A stretch of DNA of 31,424 nt from Lachnospiraceae bacterium (GTDB lineage Bacteria; Bacillota; Clostridia; Lachnospirales; Lachnospiraceae): positions 1-31,424 of the forward strand of contig VSNO01000030.1 in the NCBI GenBank assembly GCA_009774375.1. The letters run 5' to 3'. The notes beneath the pieces are model-generated. The model was given only the letters and a program-made list of their open reading frames with translations, did not search any database and was not told where the DNA came from. The position numbers and the translations under genes were made by a program. Positions 17,352-23,629 of the stretch are shown piece by piece (positions within the stretch are counted from its first letter, which is position 1; each line of letters starts with the position of its first letter).

Positions 17352-17512
17352 TACTCCATCCAGTTAGAAATTGGAGTATGGGGCTGCATGGTTCGTGCCA
17401 GTGCTAGGCAAAATTTCGACGGCGATGCGGTGGCATCGTCTAGAAATTTTAACGACGCAATGGTGCGAAACAGGTAGTCACAGACTTCAATTTCTAGCCG
17501 GATGAAGTACTA
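17349..17512. repeat. 164-bp near-palindromic MITE-like element
   Basis: The entire segment folds on itself about a central GGTG loop (17429-17432). It begins TAGTACTCCATCC and ends GGATGAAGTACTA. The terminal ~30 bases on each side match at about 25 positions, further blocks (TTCG..CCA, AAAATTTC, CGATGC) match toward the centre, and the pairing stays in register throughout. The ends are TA dinucleotides, as expected for a TA target duplication of the IS630/mariner kind, and no protein is encoded. It could instead be a structured RNA. The class call is inference; the palindrome is directly seen. Confidence 0.75.
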
Positions 17513-17522
17513 AAATACAGGA

Positions 17523-17561
17523 GTTCTTCCTGTTCTGGTCCGGTGCCGGAACAGGAGGAAC
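17523..17561 (+). promoter_or_regulatory. 16-bp hairpin sequestering the ribosome binding site of the XRE gene
   Basis: GTTCTTCCTGTTCTGG (17523-17538) pairs along its whole length with CCGGAACAGGAGGAAC (17546-17561), including two G-U pairs, around a 7-base loop. The Shine-Dalgarno AGGAGGA (17553-17559) is completely inside the stem and the ATG is six bases beyond it. No U-run follows. Translation should therefore be low unless the stem is opened. Confidence 0.72.
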
Positions 17562-17566
17562 AGAAC

Positions 17567-17818
17567 ATGGTCGCGATACCTACCATAGACATGGTGAAGA
17601 CGGGACAGCGCATCACGCAGCTGCGGGTACAGGCAGGTTTGTCTGTGCGCGAGCTGCAGGAGATCTTTGGCTTCTCCACGCCGCAGGCGCTGTACAAGTG
17701 GCAGCACGGGACGGCGCTGCCGACGATCGACAATCTGGTGGTGCTGGCAGCAGTGCTCGGCGTGAAGGTGGACGATATCCTTGTCATGACCGACAGCGCG
17801 ATGAAGGCCAGCGCATAA
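17567..17818 (+). CDS. XRE-family helix-turn-helix regulator
   Basis: An 83-residue protein consisting of little more than one HTH_3 domain: 'GQRITQLRVQAGLSVRELQEIFGF' followed by the recognition helix region 'STPQALYKWQHGTALPTIDNL' and the closing helices 'LVVLAAVLGVKVDDIL'. Such small proteins bind DNA as dimers. The ATG at 17567 is preferred to GTG 17543 because AGGAGGA lies seven bases upstream, though within a hairpin. Its target is unknown. No clear promoter was found between it and rtcB, so it may be read from the rtcB transcript through the palindromic element. The bile salt hydrolase gene downstream has its own promoter. Confidence 0.85.
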   Translation: MVAIPTIDMVKTGQRITQLRVQAGLSVRELQEIFGFSTPQALYKWQHGTALPTIDNLVVLAAVLGVKVDDILVMTDSAMKASA

Positions 17819-17845
17819 AAATTTTTGCTCCGCATTCATATTACA

Positions 17846-17874
17846 TTGATATTACAGCGCAAAACAAGTATAAT
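17846..17874 (+). promoter_or_regulatory. Sigma-A promoter of the bile salt hydrolase operon
   Basis: TTGATA (17846-17851) and a perfect TATAAT (17869-17874) with a 17-base spacer, about 70 bases before the hydrolase ATG. Confidence 0.8.
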
Positions 17875-17944
17875 ATATAACAGACGACTGTTTCGGGCAG
17901 GATTTGCCGGAATCGTTGTAGTATCAGGCGGGAGGAATCTGAAT

Positions 17945-18925
17945 ATGTGCACAGCTGCAACCTACAGGACTGCGGATTTTTACTTTGGGCGGACACTGGA
18001 CTATGAGTTTTCGTATGGGGACGAGGTGACAGTCACGCCCAGAAAATATCCGTTTCACTTCAGGAAAAAAGGAGAGGTCAGTACACATTATGCGATGATC
18101 GGCATGGCGTGTGTGGCGGAGGGATATCCGCTGTACTATGATGCCGTCAACGAAAAAGGACTGGGAATGGCAGGACTGAATTTTGTGGGAAATGCAGTCT
18201 ACAGTGACATTATAAAAGAAGAGAAGGACAACATCGCGCAGTTTGAAATGATCCCGTGGATCCTGTGCCAGTGTGCGACGGTGCGGGAGGCGCGGGCACT
18301 CCTGGAGCAGATCAATATCACAGATGAGCCCTTCAGTGATGCGCTGCCCCCGGCACAACTGCACTGGATGATCGCGGACAGTGTGGAGACGATCACGGTG
18401 GAATCTGTGAAAGAGGGACTGAGGATCTACGACAATCCGGTAGGGGTGCTCACAAACAATCCGCCGTTCGACGAGCAGATGTTTGCCCTGAAAAATTATA
18501 TGCAGCTGTCGGCGAAGCCGCCGGTAAACACATTTGCGCCTGGGCTGGAGCTCGAGCCGTACAGCCGCGGAATGGGCGCGATCGGGCTGCCCGGGGATCT
18601 GTCGTCGCAGTCCCGGTTTGTGCGTGCTGTTTTCACGAGGATGAATTCCATATCGGGGGAGGGCGAGCAGGAGAGCATCAGCCAGTTTTTTCACATATTG
18701 GGTTCGGTGGACCAGCAGCGGGGCTGCTGTGTGCTGGATGACGGCAGGTGCGAGATGACGCTGTATACGTCATGCTGCAATGCCAGCAGGGGGATCTATT
18801 ATTACACCACTTATGATAACCATCAGATCACTGCAGTTGACATGCACAGGGAGAACCTGGACGGGGAAAAGCTGGTGCATTATCCGACGATCAGGGAGGA
18901 GCAGATCAGATTGCAGAATGGATAG
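17945..18925 (+). CDS. Bile salt hydrolase (choloylglycine hydrolase family)
   Basis: An N-terminal-nucleophile amidase of 326 residues that should cleave glycine or taurine from conjugated bile acids; the family also includes penicillin V acylases. The start at 17945 (GGGAGGAA upstream) gives Met-Cys, so that Met removal exposes the catalytic cysteine. Other catalytic positions are visible: Arg16 and Asp19 in FGRTLDY, Asn79 in GMAGLNFVGN, the asparagine pair in GVLTNNPPFD and the arginine in GLPGDLSSQSRFVR. An Asn rather than Tyr in the GLNF motif favours bile salts over penicillin V. The protein lacks a signal peptide and is cytoplasmic. A stand-alone receiver protein follows 16 bases later, presumably on the same transcript. 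Confidence 0.93.
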   Translation: MCTAATYRTADFYFGRTLDYEFSYGDEVTVTPRKYPFHFRKKGEVSTHYAMIGMACVAEGYPLYYDAVNEKGLGMAGLNFVGNAVYSDIIKEEKDNIAQFEMIPWILCQCATVREARALLEQINITDEPFSDALPPAQLHWMIADSVETITVESVKEGLRIYDNPVGVLTNNPPFDEQMFALKNYMQLSAKPPVNTFAPGLELEPYSRGMGAIGLPGDLSSQSRFVRAVFTRMNSISGEGEQESISQFFHILGSVDQQRGCCVLDDGRCEMTLYTSCCNASRGIYYYTTYDNHQITAVDMHRENLDGEKLVHYPTIREEQIRLQNG

Positions 18926-18941
18926 GATGGAGTAATAGGAT

Positions 18942-19385
18942 ATGGATAAGGAATTAAAACATACAGAAAGTGAAATGAATGATGATGTGCTCGCCGGGAT
19001 GAAAGTGCTGATCGTCGAGGACAACGAGCTGAACCGGGACATCGTGCAGGAAGTCCTGAAAGAGAGGGGACTGATCGTCACGGAAGCGGCGGACGGACAG
19101 GCGGCGGTCGATCTGTTCTGTGCCAACCCTCCGGGAACATTTGATGTGGTCCTGATGGACGTCCACATGCCGGTTCTGGACGGGGTGTCAGCCACGAGAC
19201 AGATCCGCGCGATGGAGCGGCCTGATGCAAAGACGATCCCGATCCTGGCGCTGACTGCGAATGACTGTGAGGAGGACATCCGGCTGACAAGGGAAGCGGG
19301 GATGAATGACCACCTGACCAAGCCCTTTGATATGGAGAAGATATTCCGTGTGCTTGCAGAGTATGCGGTTTGTAAGGAACAATAA
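18942..19385 (+). CDS. Stand-alone response-regulator receiver protein
   Basis: A 147-residue CheY-like receiver with no output domain. The phosphorylation pocket is complete: VEDNELNRD with the acidic pair, the acceptor aspartate in VVLMDVHMPVLDG, the threonine in ALTAND and the lysine in LTKPF. A ~20-residue polar N-terminal extension precedes the domain. It resembles the second receiver of the hybrid kinase at 12313 more than a typical OmpR receiver, so it could be a phosphorelay partner or a detached copy from such a kinase. It is 16 bases downstream of the bile salt hydrolase gene and ends in a terminator 20 bases after its stop. No kinase is adjacent. Confidence 0.9.
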   Translation: MDKELKHTESEMNDDVLAGMKVLIVEDNELNRDIVQEVLKERGLIVTEAADGQAAVDLFCANPPGTFDVVLMDVHMPVLDGVSATRQIRAMERPDAKTIPILALTANDCEEDIRLTREAGMNDHLTKPFDMEKIFRVLAEYAVCKEQ

Positions 19386-19404
19386 ATGATATAAGAAGAA
19401 AATG

Positions 19405-19432
19405 CCTTCTGGAATTTCCGGGAGGTTTTTTT
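19405..19432 (+). terminator. Rho-independent terminator after the receiver gene
   Basis: CCTTCTGG (19405-19412) pairs with CCGGGAGG (19418-19425), using G-U pairs, and is followed by seven Ts. Confidence 0.8.
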
Positions 19433-19451
19433 GTGGTTTTTAAAATCACTA

Positions 19452-19490
19452 TTGACATATTGATCCCGTGGTGATATCATAATGATATCA
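19452..19490 (+). promoter_or_regulatory. Promoter with double TGATATCA operator before the SPFH operon
   Basis: TTGACA (19452-19457) and TATCAT (19475-19480) have a 17-base spacer. Two copies of the self-palindromic 8-mer TGATATCA (19472-19479 and 19483-19490) are separated by TAA; together they form a symmetrical 19-base site over the -10 box. Paired short palindromes suit cooperative ribbon-helix-helix dimers, and such a protein is encoded at 20635. Confidence 0.78.
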
Positions 19491-19537
19491 AAAGAAATGA
19501 AAAAGATATAAACACAATGATCAAAGGAGTGATACAT

Positions 19538-20566
19538 ATGAAAGAGAACGTACTGGCAAAGAAAAAGAACGGTATGGCGGCGTTGATGGGGATTCTGCTG
19601 CTGTTTGCAGTGTCGGTCGCGGGCATTGTCTTCGGCGCGATCGCGATCGAAAGACACAGCAGTTCCCCGATGCTGGCAGCAGGGATCGTGATGCTCGTCG
19701 CAGGTATTGTGATGGTGGTCGTGTCCCTCATACTTCTCTGCGGGCTGAAGGTATTGAAACCGCAGGAGGCGCTGGTGCTCACCCTGTTTGGCAGATATGT
19801 GGGGACATTGAAGGAGGATGGTTTCTATTTTGTGAATCCGTTCTGTACCAGTTTTAACCCGGCGGCAAAGACGAAATTGAGCCAGAGCGGCGATGTGAGC
19901 GCGGCGTCCATGCTGGCGGCCGCAAATGGCAGCACGACCGTGGAGGCGGGCAGCAACAAGATCTCGCTGAAGATCATGACATTGAACAACAACAAGCAGA
20001 AGATCAACGACTGTCTGGGAAATCCGGTCGAGATCGGGATCGCAGTGACATGGCGGGTTGTGGACACGGCTAAGGCAGTGTTCAATGTGGACAATTACAA
20101 GGAATTCCTGTCGCTGCAGTGTGACAGCGCACTCCGGGATATCGTGCGGATCTATCCGTATGACGTTGCGCCCAACGTCGACACGACAGGCGACGGCATC
20201 GCGGACGAGGGGAGCCTGCGCGGTTCCAGTGAGATCGTGGCAGGGAAGATCCGCGATGAGATCCAGAGACGTGTGGCGGAGGCCGGGATCGAGATCGTGG
20301 AAGCGCGGATCACTTACCTCGCGTATGCGCCGGAGATCGCCGCGGTGATGCTGCAGCGCCAGCAGGCGTCGGCAATCATTGACGCGAGAAAGATGATCGT
20401 GGACGGCGCGGTCGGCATGGTCGAGATGGCGCTGGATCGTCTCAGCGAAAATCACACCGTGGAACTCGATGAGGAGCGCAAGGCTGCGATGGTGTCCAAT
20501 CTGCTGGTCGTGCTCTGCGGCAACCGTGACGCGCAGCCGATCGTGAACTCAGGCAGTCTGTATTAA
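19538..20566 (+). CDS. SPFH/Band 7 (stomatin-like) membrane protein
   Basis: A 342-residue protein with two N-terminal membrane helices (about 14-36 and 46-68) followed by an SPFH domain opening 'LKPQEALVLTLFGRYVGTL' and containing 'GNPVEIGIAVTWRVVDTAKAV'. A helical C-terminal part ('EAGIEIVEARITYLAYAPEIA...LQRQQA') matches the oligomerising region of stomatins. Such proteins scaffold membrane microdomains and often assist proteases or stress responses. The ATG at 19538 follows AAAGGAG by eight bases. It heads a probable four-gene operon with a ribbon-helix-helix protein, a small membrane protein and a YbjQ-family protein, under a promoter with a double palindrome. Confidence 0.9.
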   Translation: MKENVLAKKKNGMAALMGILLLFAVSVAGIVFGAIAIERHSSSPMLAAGIVMLVAGIVMVVVSLILLCGLKVLKPQEALVLTLFGRYVGTLKEDGFYFVNPFCTSFNPAAKTKLSQSGDVSAASMLAAANGSTTVEAGSNKISLKIMTLNNNKQKINDCLGNPVEIGIAVTWRVVDTAKAVFNVDNYKEFLSLQCDSALRDIVRIYPYDVAPNVDTTGDGIADEGSLRGSSEIVAGKIRDEIQRRVAEAGIEIVEARITYLAYAPEIAAVMLQRQQASAIIDARKMIVDGAVGMVEMALDRLSENHTVELDEERKAAMVSNLLVVLCGNRDAQPIVNSGSLY

Positions 20567-20634
20567 GAAAATATTTCACGCGATCAAAACAGAAAGGATC
20601 TTATCGCCAAAATGACAAAAAAGGGAATGATGCT

Positions 20635-20835
20635 ATGGGTGATTCGGGCAAGAAGCAGGTGCCGCTCAGACTATCCGCGAAGCTGTACGATGCGATCGCA
20701 GCGTGGGCGGAGGATGATTTCCGGTCTGTCAACGGACAGATCGAGTATCTCCTGACGGAGTGCGTGCGCCAGCGGAAAAAAAATGGCAGGTATGTCTCGG
20801 ACGAGATAGACAAACCGCTGGAGATTGATATTTAG
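20635..20835 (+). CDS. Arc-like ribbon-helix-helix DNA-binding protein
   Basis: A 66-residue protein with the RHH fold pattern: strand 'QVPLRLS', helix 'AKLYDAIAAWAEDDF', turn 'RSVNGQ' and helix 'IEYLLTECVRQR'. The alternating residues of the strand should contact DNA as an antiparallel dimer ribbon. The tail 'SDEIDKPLEIDI' is acidic. AAAAGGGA lies upstream of the ATG at 20635. Its place in the SPFH operon makes it the best candidate to bind the paired TGATATCA sites at 19472-19490 and autoregulate the operon. An antitoxin role is possible for the fold, but no toxin-like partner is present. Confidence 0.8.
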   Translation: MGDSGKKQVPLRLSAKLYDAIAAWAEDDFRSVNGQIEYLLTECVRQRKKNGRYVSDEIDKPLEIDI

Positions 20836-20866
20836 GATGACAATTCCTTAGACAGGGGGTGTGGGT

Positions 20867-21094
20867 ATGGGTCACTGGAAAAAAATGATCGCGCCGGTCG
20901 TGGTTGCGCTGATCATGATATTGTATTATGTTGGAGCCGCAGTATTTTTTGTGAAGATACCCGTCATTCCCGCAGTCATTAAAGTCTTGATGGTCGTGAT
21001 ACCACTTGCACTGGCTGCGGTGATGATCGGTGTTCTGATAAGCAGGATCAAAGAGATTAAAGGAGGAGAAGAGGATGATCTTAGTCAATACTGA
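20867..21094 (+). CDS. Small two-helix membrane protein
   Basis: A 75-residue protein with two hydrophobic segments ('IAPVVVALIMILYYVGAAVFF' and 'VIKVLMVVIPLALAAVMIGVLI') and a charged C-terminal tail (RIKEIKGGEEDDLSQY). No family is recognised. The ATG at 20867 is preferred to GTG 20861 because of the GGGGGT stretch upstream. Its last 20 bases overlap the start of the YbjQ-family gene in another frame, which indicates translational coupling. Given its neighbours it may act with the SPFH protein in the membrane; this is inference. Confidence 0.72.
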   Translation: MGHWKKMIAPVVVALIMILYYVGAAVFFVKIPVIPAVIKVLMVVIPLALAAVMIGVLISRIKEIKGGEEDDLSQY

Positions 21095-21386
21095 TTACAT
21101 TAGCGGAAAGGAACTGGAGATGATCGGGCTCGTGAAGGGCAGCACGATCCAGTCCAAAAATGTCGGAAAGGACATCACGCAGAGCTTCAAGACGCTGGTG
21201 GGCGGTGAGCTGAAAGCGTACACGGAGATGATGAACGAGGCGAGGGCGCTCGCCACCAAGCGCATGGTCGAGGAGGCGGAGAAGCTCGGTGCGGACGCCA
21301 TTGTCAATATCCGCTACGCGTCGGCGGCAGTCATGCAGGGGGCGGCGGAGGTTATGGCATACGGGACTGCGGTGAAGTTCAGATAG
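21075..21386 (+). CDS. YbjQ/UPF0145-family protein
   Basis: A 103-residue protein of the UPF0145 (YbjQ) family, small pentameric or oligomeric proteins sometimes described as heavy-metal-binding and of uncertain function. Typical features are the opening 'MILVNTDYISGKELEMIGLVKG' and the block 'ARALATKRMVEEAEKLGADAIVNIRY' with 'EVMAYGTAVKF' at the end. AAAGGAGGAG lies directly upstream, and the start overlaps the preceding membrane-protein gene by 20 bases. It is the last gene of the SPFH operon; a strong hairpin follows six bases after the stop. Confidence 0.9.
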   Translation: MILVNTDYISGKELEMIGLVKGSTIQSKNVGKDITQSFKTLVGGELKAYTEMMNEARALATKRMVEEAEKLGADAIVNIRYASAAVMQGAAEVMAYGTAVKFR

Positions 21387-21391
21387 GAGAC

Positions 21392-21436
21392 AGAATGTCC
21401 GGGGCGCGTGAGCGTTTTGGACATTCTTACATTTTT
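21392..21436 (+). terminator. Terminator of the SPFH operon
   Basis: A 16-bp stem, 21392-21407 with 21412-21427 (outer AGAATGTCC/GGACATTCT, four inner G-U pairs, GTGA loop), followed by TACATTTTTG. The stem is strong; the U-run is slightly displaced. Confidence 0.78.
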
Positions 21437-21478
21437 GTAATGTTGTGATCTGATATGTTCATGGCAGGATAAAAAGCG

Positions 21479-21484
21479 TATAAT
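21479..21484 (+). promoter_or_regulatory. -10 box of the two-component operon promoter
   Basis: A perfect TATAAT lies 27 bases before the response-regulator start. No good -35 element is present at the right distance (TGTTCA at 17 bases), so an activator may be required. Confidence 0.5.
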
Positions 21485-21511
21485 GGACTGAAAAAGGAGC
21501 GGATGGTCAGG

Positions 21512-22225
21512 ATGGATACGAAGTTGAAGATCATGGTGATCGAGGATGATGCATCTCTTGCGAGGGAGATCAGCCTGTTTCTGGAGAAGCGGCAGTATGA
21601 AGCGGTTGTGCCGGAGCGGTTTGACGATATTTTGCAGGAATTTGCGGCAATGAGGCCGCAGCTTGTCCTGATGGATATCAACCTGCCCTGCCGCGATGGA
21701 TTTTACTGGTGCAGCCAGATCAGGCAGGTCTCCAAAGTGCCTGTGATCTACATCAGCAGCCGCGGCGATGACACGGACAAGATCATGGCGGTCGCGCAGG
21801 GCGGTGACGATTATGTGGAGAAGCCGTTTGGCATGGAGCTTCTGCGGGCCAAGATCGAGGCGATGCTGCGGCGGACGTATGAGTACAAGGTGCGGGAGCG
21901 CATTTTTCTCGCGGGGGGACTGTGTTTCGACTGTGCCGTGCAGAGCCTCTTTTATTTGGATCAATGCAGCCGCACGGAATGCGGAGGGGAACCGGCGGAA
22001 GTCGACCTCACAAGATCAGAGCGGCGGATCCTTGCGCGTCTGGCGGAGAACAGGCCCGACGTCGTCACACGCGACGAGCTGATGATGGTGCTGTGGAATA
22101 CGGACGAGTACGTCACGGATGCGGCGCTGACCACGATCATCAGCAGGCTGCGCACGAAACTCAGATCCGTGTGCGGAGAGGATGTGATACGCACCAGGAA
22201 AGGACAGGGATATTATGTTCAATAA
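21512..22225 (+). CDS. OmpR-family response regulator, BceR-like
   Basis: A ~237-residue two-domain regulator. The receiver has VIEDDAS, the acceptor Asp55 in LVLMDINLPCRDG, 'ISSRGDD' and 'YVEKPFG'. The C-terminal winged helix ends 'TTIISRLRTKL...DVIRTRKGQGYYVQ', characteristic of OmpR/PhoB proteins. The ISSRGDDTDKIMA and NLPCRDGF motifs resemble regulators of bacitracin-type (Bce) systems. The start could be 21503 (AAAGGAG too close) or 21512 (slightly far); 21512 gives the more usual N-terminus. The kinase at 22312 is its partner. No BceAB transporter lies beside them. Confidence 0.9.
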   Translation: MDTKLKIMVIEDDASLAREISLFLEKRQYEAVVPERFDDILQEFAAMRPQLVLMDINLPCRDGFYWCSQIRQVSKVPVIYISSRGDDTDKIMAVAQGGDDYVEKPFGMELLRAKIEAMLRRTYEYKVRERIFLAGGLCFDCAVQSLFYLDQCSRTECGGEPAEVDLTRSERRILARLAENRPDVVTRDELMMVLWNTDEYVTDAALTTIISRLRTKLRSVCGEDVIRTRKGQGYYVQ

Positions 22226-22311
22226 AAATCTGCTGACGACATGGCCATAACTGCAAAGCGGCAAAGGAAGATCCGGGCGTCGGCGGAAGCGGAGAATGGA
22301 GATTTTGTGAG

Positions 22312-23379
22312 ATGATAGGCGTGAAATGGTTTCAGCGAAAGTGGAGAGCGTATGTTGTCCTGTGTCTATTGATAATGAGTTACAATCTGTATTTCATATT
22401 CCTGATGCAAACGACACGGGTGGAGTATCTGCTGTATCTTGACTTGTTGGTACTGGTGTTCCTGACAGTGGTGGAAGGTACAGCTTTTTTTGATTTCTGG
22501 AAAAGGGAACGCAGGAAAAAGGTGTTTCTGCAGGAGGATGAGCTGATCGGTGAGGCGCTTCATGGACCGGAGGACAGCGAGGTTTTTGAGCATGACCTCC
22601 TGATCCTGGAGAAGCGCCTTGAGGAAAAATTCGCGGAGAACTGTGACCTGCAGGATTATGTGACAAAGTGGTGCCACGAGTTCAAGATCCCGCTGTCAGC
22701 GGCAATGCTCCTGTCCGAAAAGATCAGGGACACGGATGTCAGAACTGACATGAGGGAGCAGTTGGAGCGGATGAACTGGCAGATGAACATGATGATGCAG
22801 GGATGCAGGCTGCAGAGCCCGCTGTTTGACATGCAGATCAGGCAGGTCCCGCTCGAAAGATGTGTCAGGGCGTCCATCAGAAACAACCAGTTTTTTCTGA
22901 TCCGGAAGAAGTTCCAGATTGATATGCAGATGGAGGCGGTCACAGTCTATACGGACGAAGTCTGGCTTACCTATATTTTGGACCAGATCTTAAACAATGC
23001 AGTGAAATATGCAGAGCCGGAGGGAGCGCACCATATCCGGTTCCGGACTGAAAAAACAGCAGGGCGGGCAGTGCCTTCTGGAACAGAAAGGGGTGCGGGG
23101 CTTTTTGAGGAGGCTTTCACGGTGAAGCTTTTTGTTGAGGACAATGGGGAAGGGATCAGGGAGAGTGATATCAGACGCGTTTTCGAGAAGGGCTTCACAG
23201 GCAGCGGCCATCACAATGGCAGGTACAAGTCGACCGGAATGGGGCTGTACCTAGCGGGGCGGATCGCAGAAAGACTGGGGCATGAGCTCTCTGTCGAGAG
23301 TCGCTACGGGGAGTATACGCGCTTTTGCATCGTGCTTCGCGCAGGCAGGGGAGAAGGTTATTCCAGAGCCATCATATAA
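22312..23379 (+). CDS. Intramembrane-sensing histidine kinase, BceS-like
   Basis: A 355-residue kinase with two closely spaced N-terminal helices (about 12-32 and 38-60) and almost no extracellular loop. This is the form that senses through a membrane partner. The phospho-acceptor is His122 in TKWCHEFKIPLSA, followed by an ATPase domain with 'ILDQILNNAVKYAE', 'VEDNGEGI' and 'STGMGLYLAGRIA'. It follows the response regulator by 87 bases, with only a weak ribosome site. The final residues (about GYSRAII) are encoded by DNA that on the opposite strand belongs to a truncated Uma2-like gene, so the original C-terminus was probably replaced when that sequence was joined here. Kinase function is likely preserved, because all catalytic boxes lie upstream. 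Confidence 0.88.
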   Translation: MIGVKWFQRKWRAYVVLCLLIMSYNLYFIFLMQTTRVEYLLYLDLLVLVFLTVVEGTAFFDFWKRERRKKVFLQEDELIGEALHGPEDSEVFEHDLLILEKRLEEKFAENCDLQDYVTKWCHEFKIPLSAAMLLSEKIRDTDVRTDMREQLERMNWQMNMMMQGCRLQSPLFDMQIRQVPLERCVRASIRNNQFFLIRKKFQIDMQMEAVTVYTDEVWLTYILDQILNNAVKYAEPEGAHHIRFRTEKTAGRAVPSGTERGAGLFEEAFTVKLFVEDNGEGIRESDIRRVFEKGFTGSGHHNGRYKSTGMGLYLAGRIAERLGHELSVESRYGEYTRFCIVLRAGRGEGYSRAII

Positions 23380-23468
23380 AGGCGTCCGTCGATCAACTCG
23401 GCCCGCTGTCCGTCCGGGAGTGCATAAATGTCATCAATTGTATAAATCTGTTCCTGTGGGAATGCCAT
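23358..23468 (-). pseudogene. 5' remnant of an Uma2-family (DUF820) nuclease-like gene
   Basis: On the minus strand, an ATG at 23468 with AAGGAGG upstream opens a 36-codon frame whose product reads MAFPQEQIYTIDDIYALP then DGQRAELIDGRLYMMALE. The core 'YALPDGQRAELIDGRLYMM' is the characteristic start of Uma2-family proteins, which are normally about 190 residues. The frame stops inside the 3' end of the kinase gene, so the rest has been lost. It is a clear scar of deletion or rearrangement. A complete promoter remains upstream. The family call rests on motif recognition. Confidence 0.72.
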
Positions 23469-23504
23469 TTTTTTCCTCCTTGATGTTTCCTTTAGAATAT
23501 TTTT

Positions 23505-23533
23505 ATCATAGCATAATTTGCAGCTGTTGACAA
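23505..23533 (-). promoter_or_regulatory. Minus-strand promoter of the Uma2-like remnant
   Basis: Reading the minus strand, TTGTCA (23533-23528) and TATGAT (23510-23505) are separated by 17 bases, about 37 bases before the remnant's ATG. Confidence 0.6.
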
Positions 23534-23547
23534 TATCGCCAAAAGCC

Positions 23548-23592
23548 TTGTCGTCTGCAGAAAGATATGCTATAATAACTAAAAGTATAGTT
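23548..23592 (+). promoter_or_regulatory. Cassette A promoter and BlaI-type operator
   Basis: TTGTCG (23548-23553) and TATAAT (23571-23576) have a 17-base spacer. Immediately downstream, AACTA (23577-23581) and TAGTT (23588-23592) form an inverted repeat with a 6-base spacer. The same arrangement, with nearly identical sequence, precedes blaI at 27681-27725, which points to one shared repressor. Confidence 0.78.
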
Positions 23593-23629
23593 GATTAAAG
23601 GAGAAGGATCACATAAGGGGGGACGCTGG

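Noticed and set aside
18770..20455. 561-codon minus-strand open frame spanning the receiver gene and part of the SPFH gene
   Set aside because: It crosses a terminator and a promoter of + strand genes, lacks any family pattern and is a complement-strand shadow.
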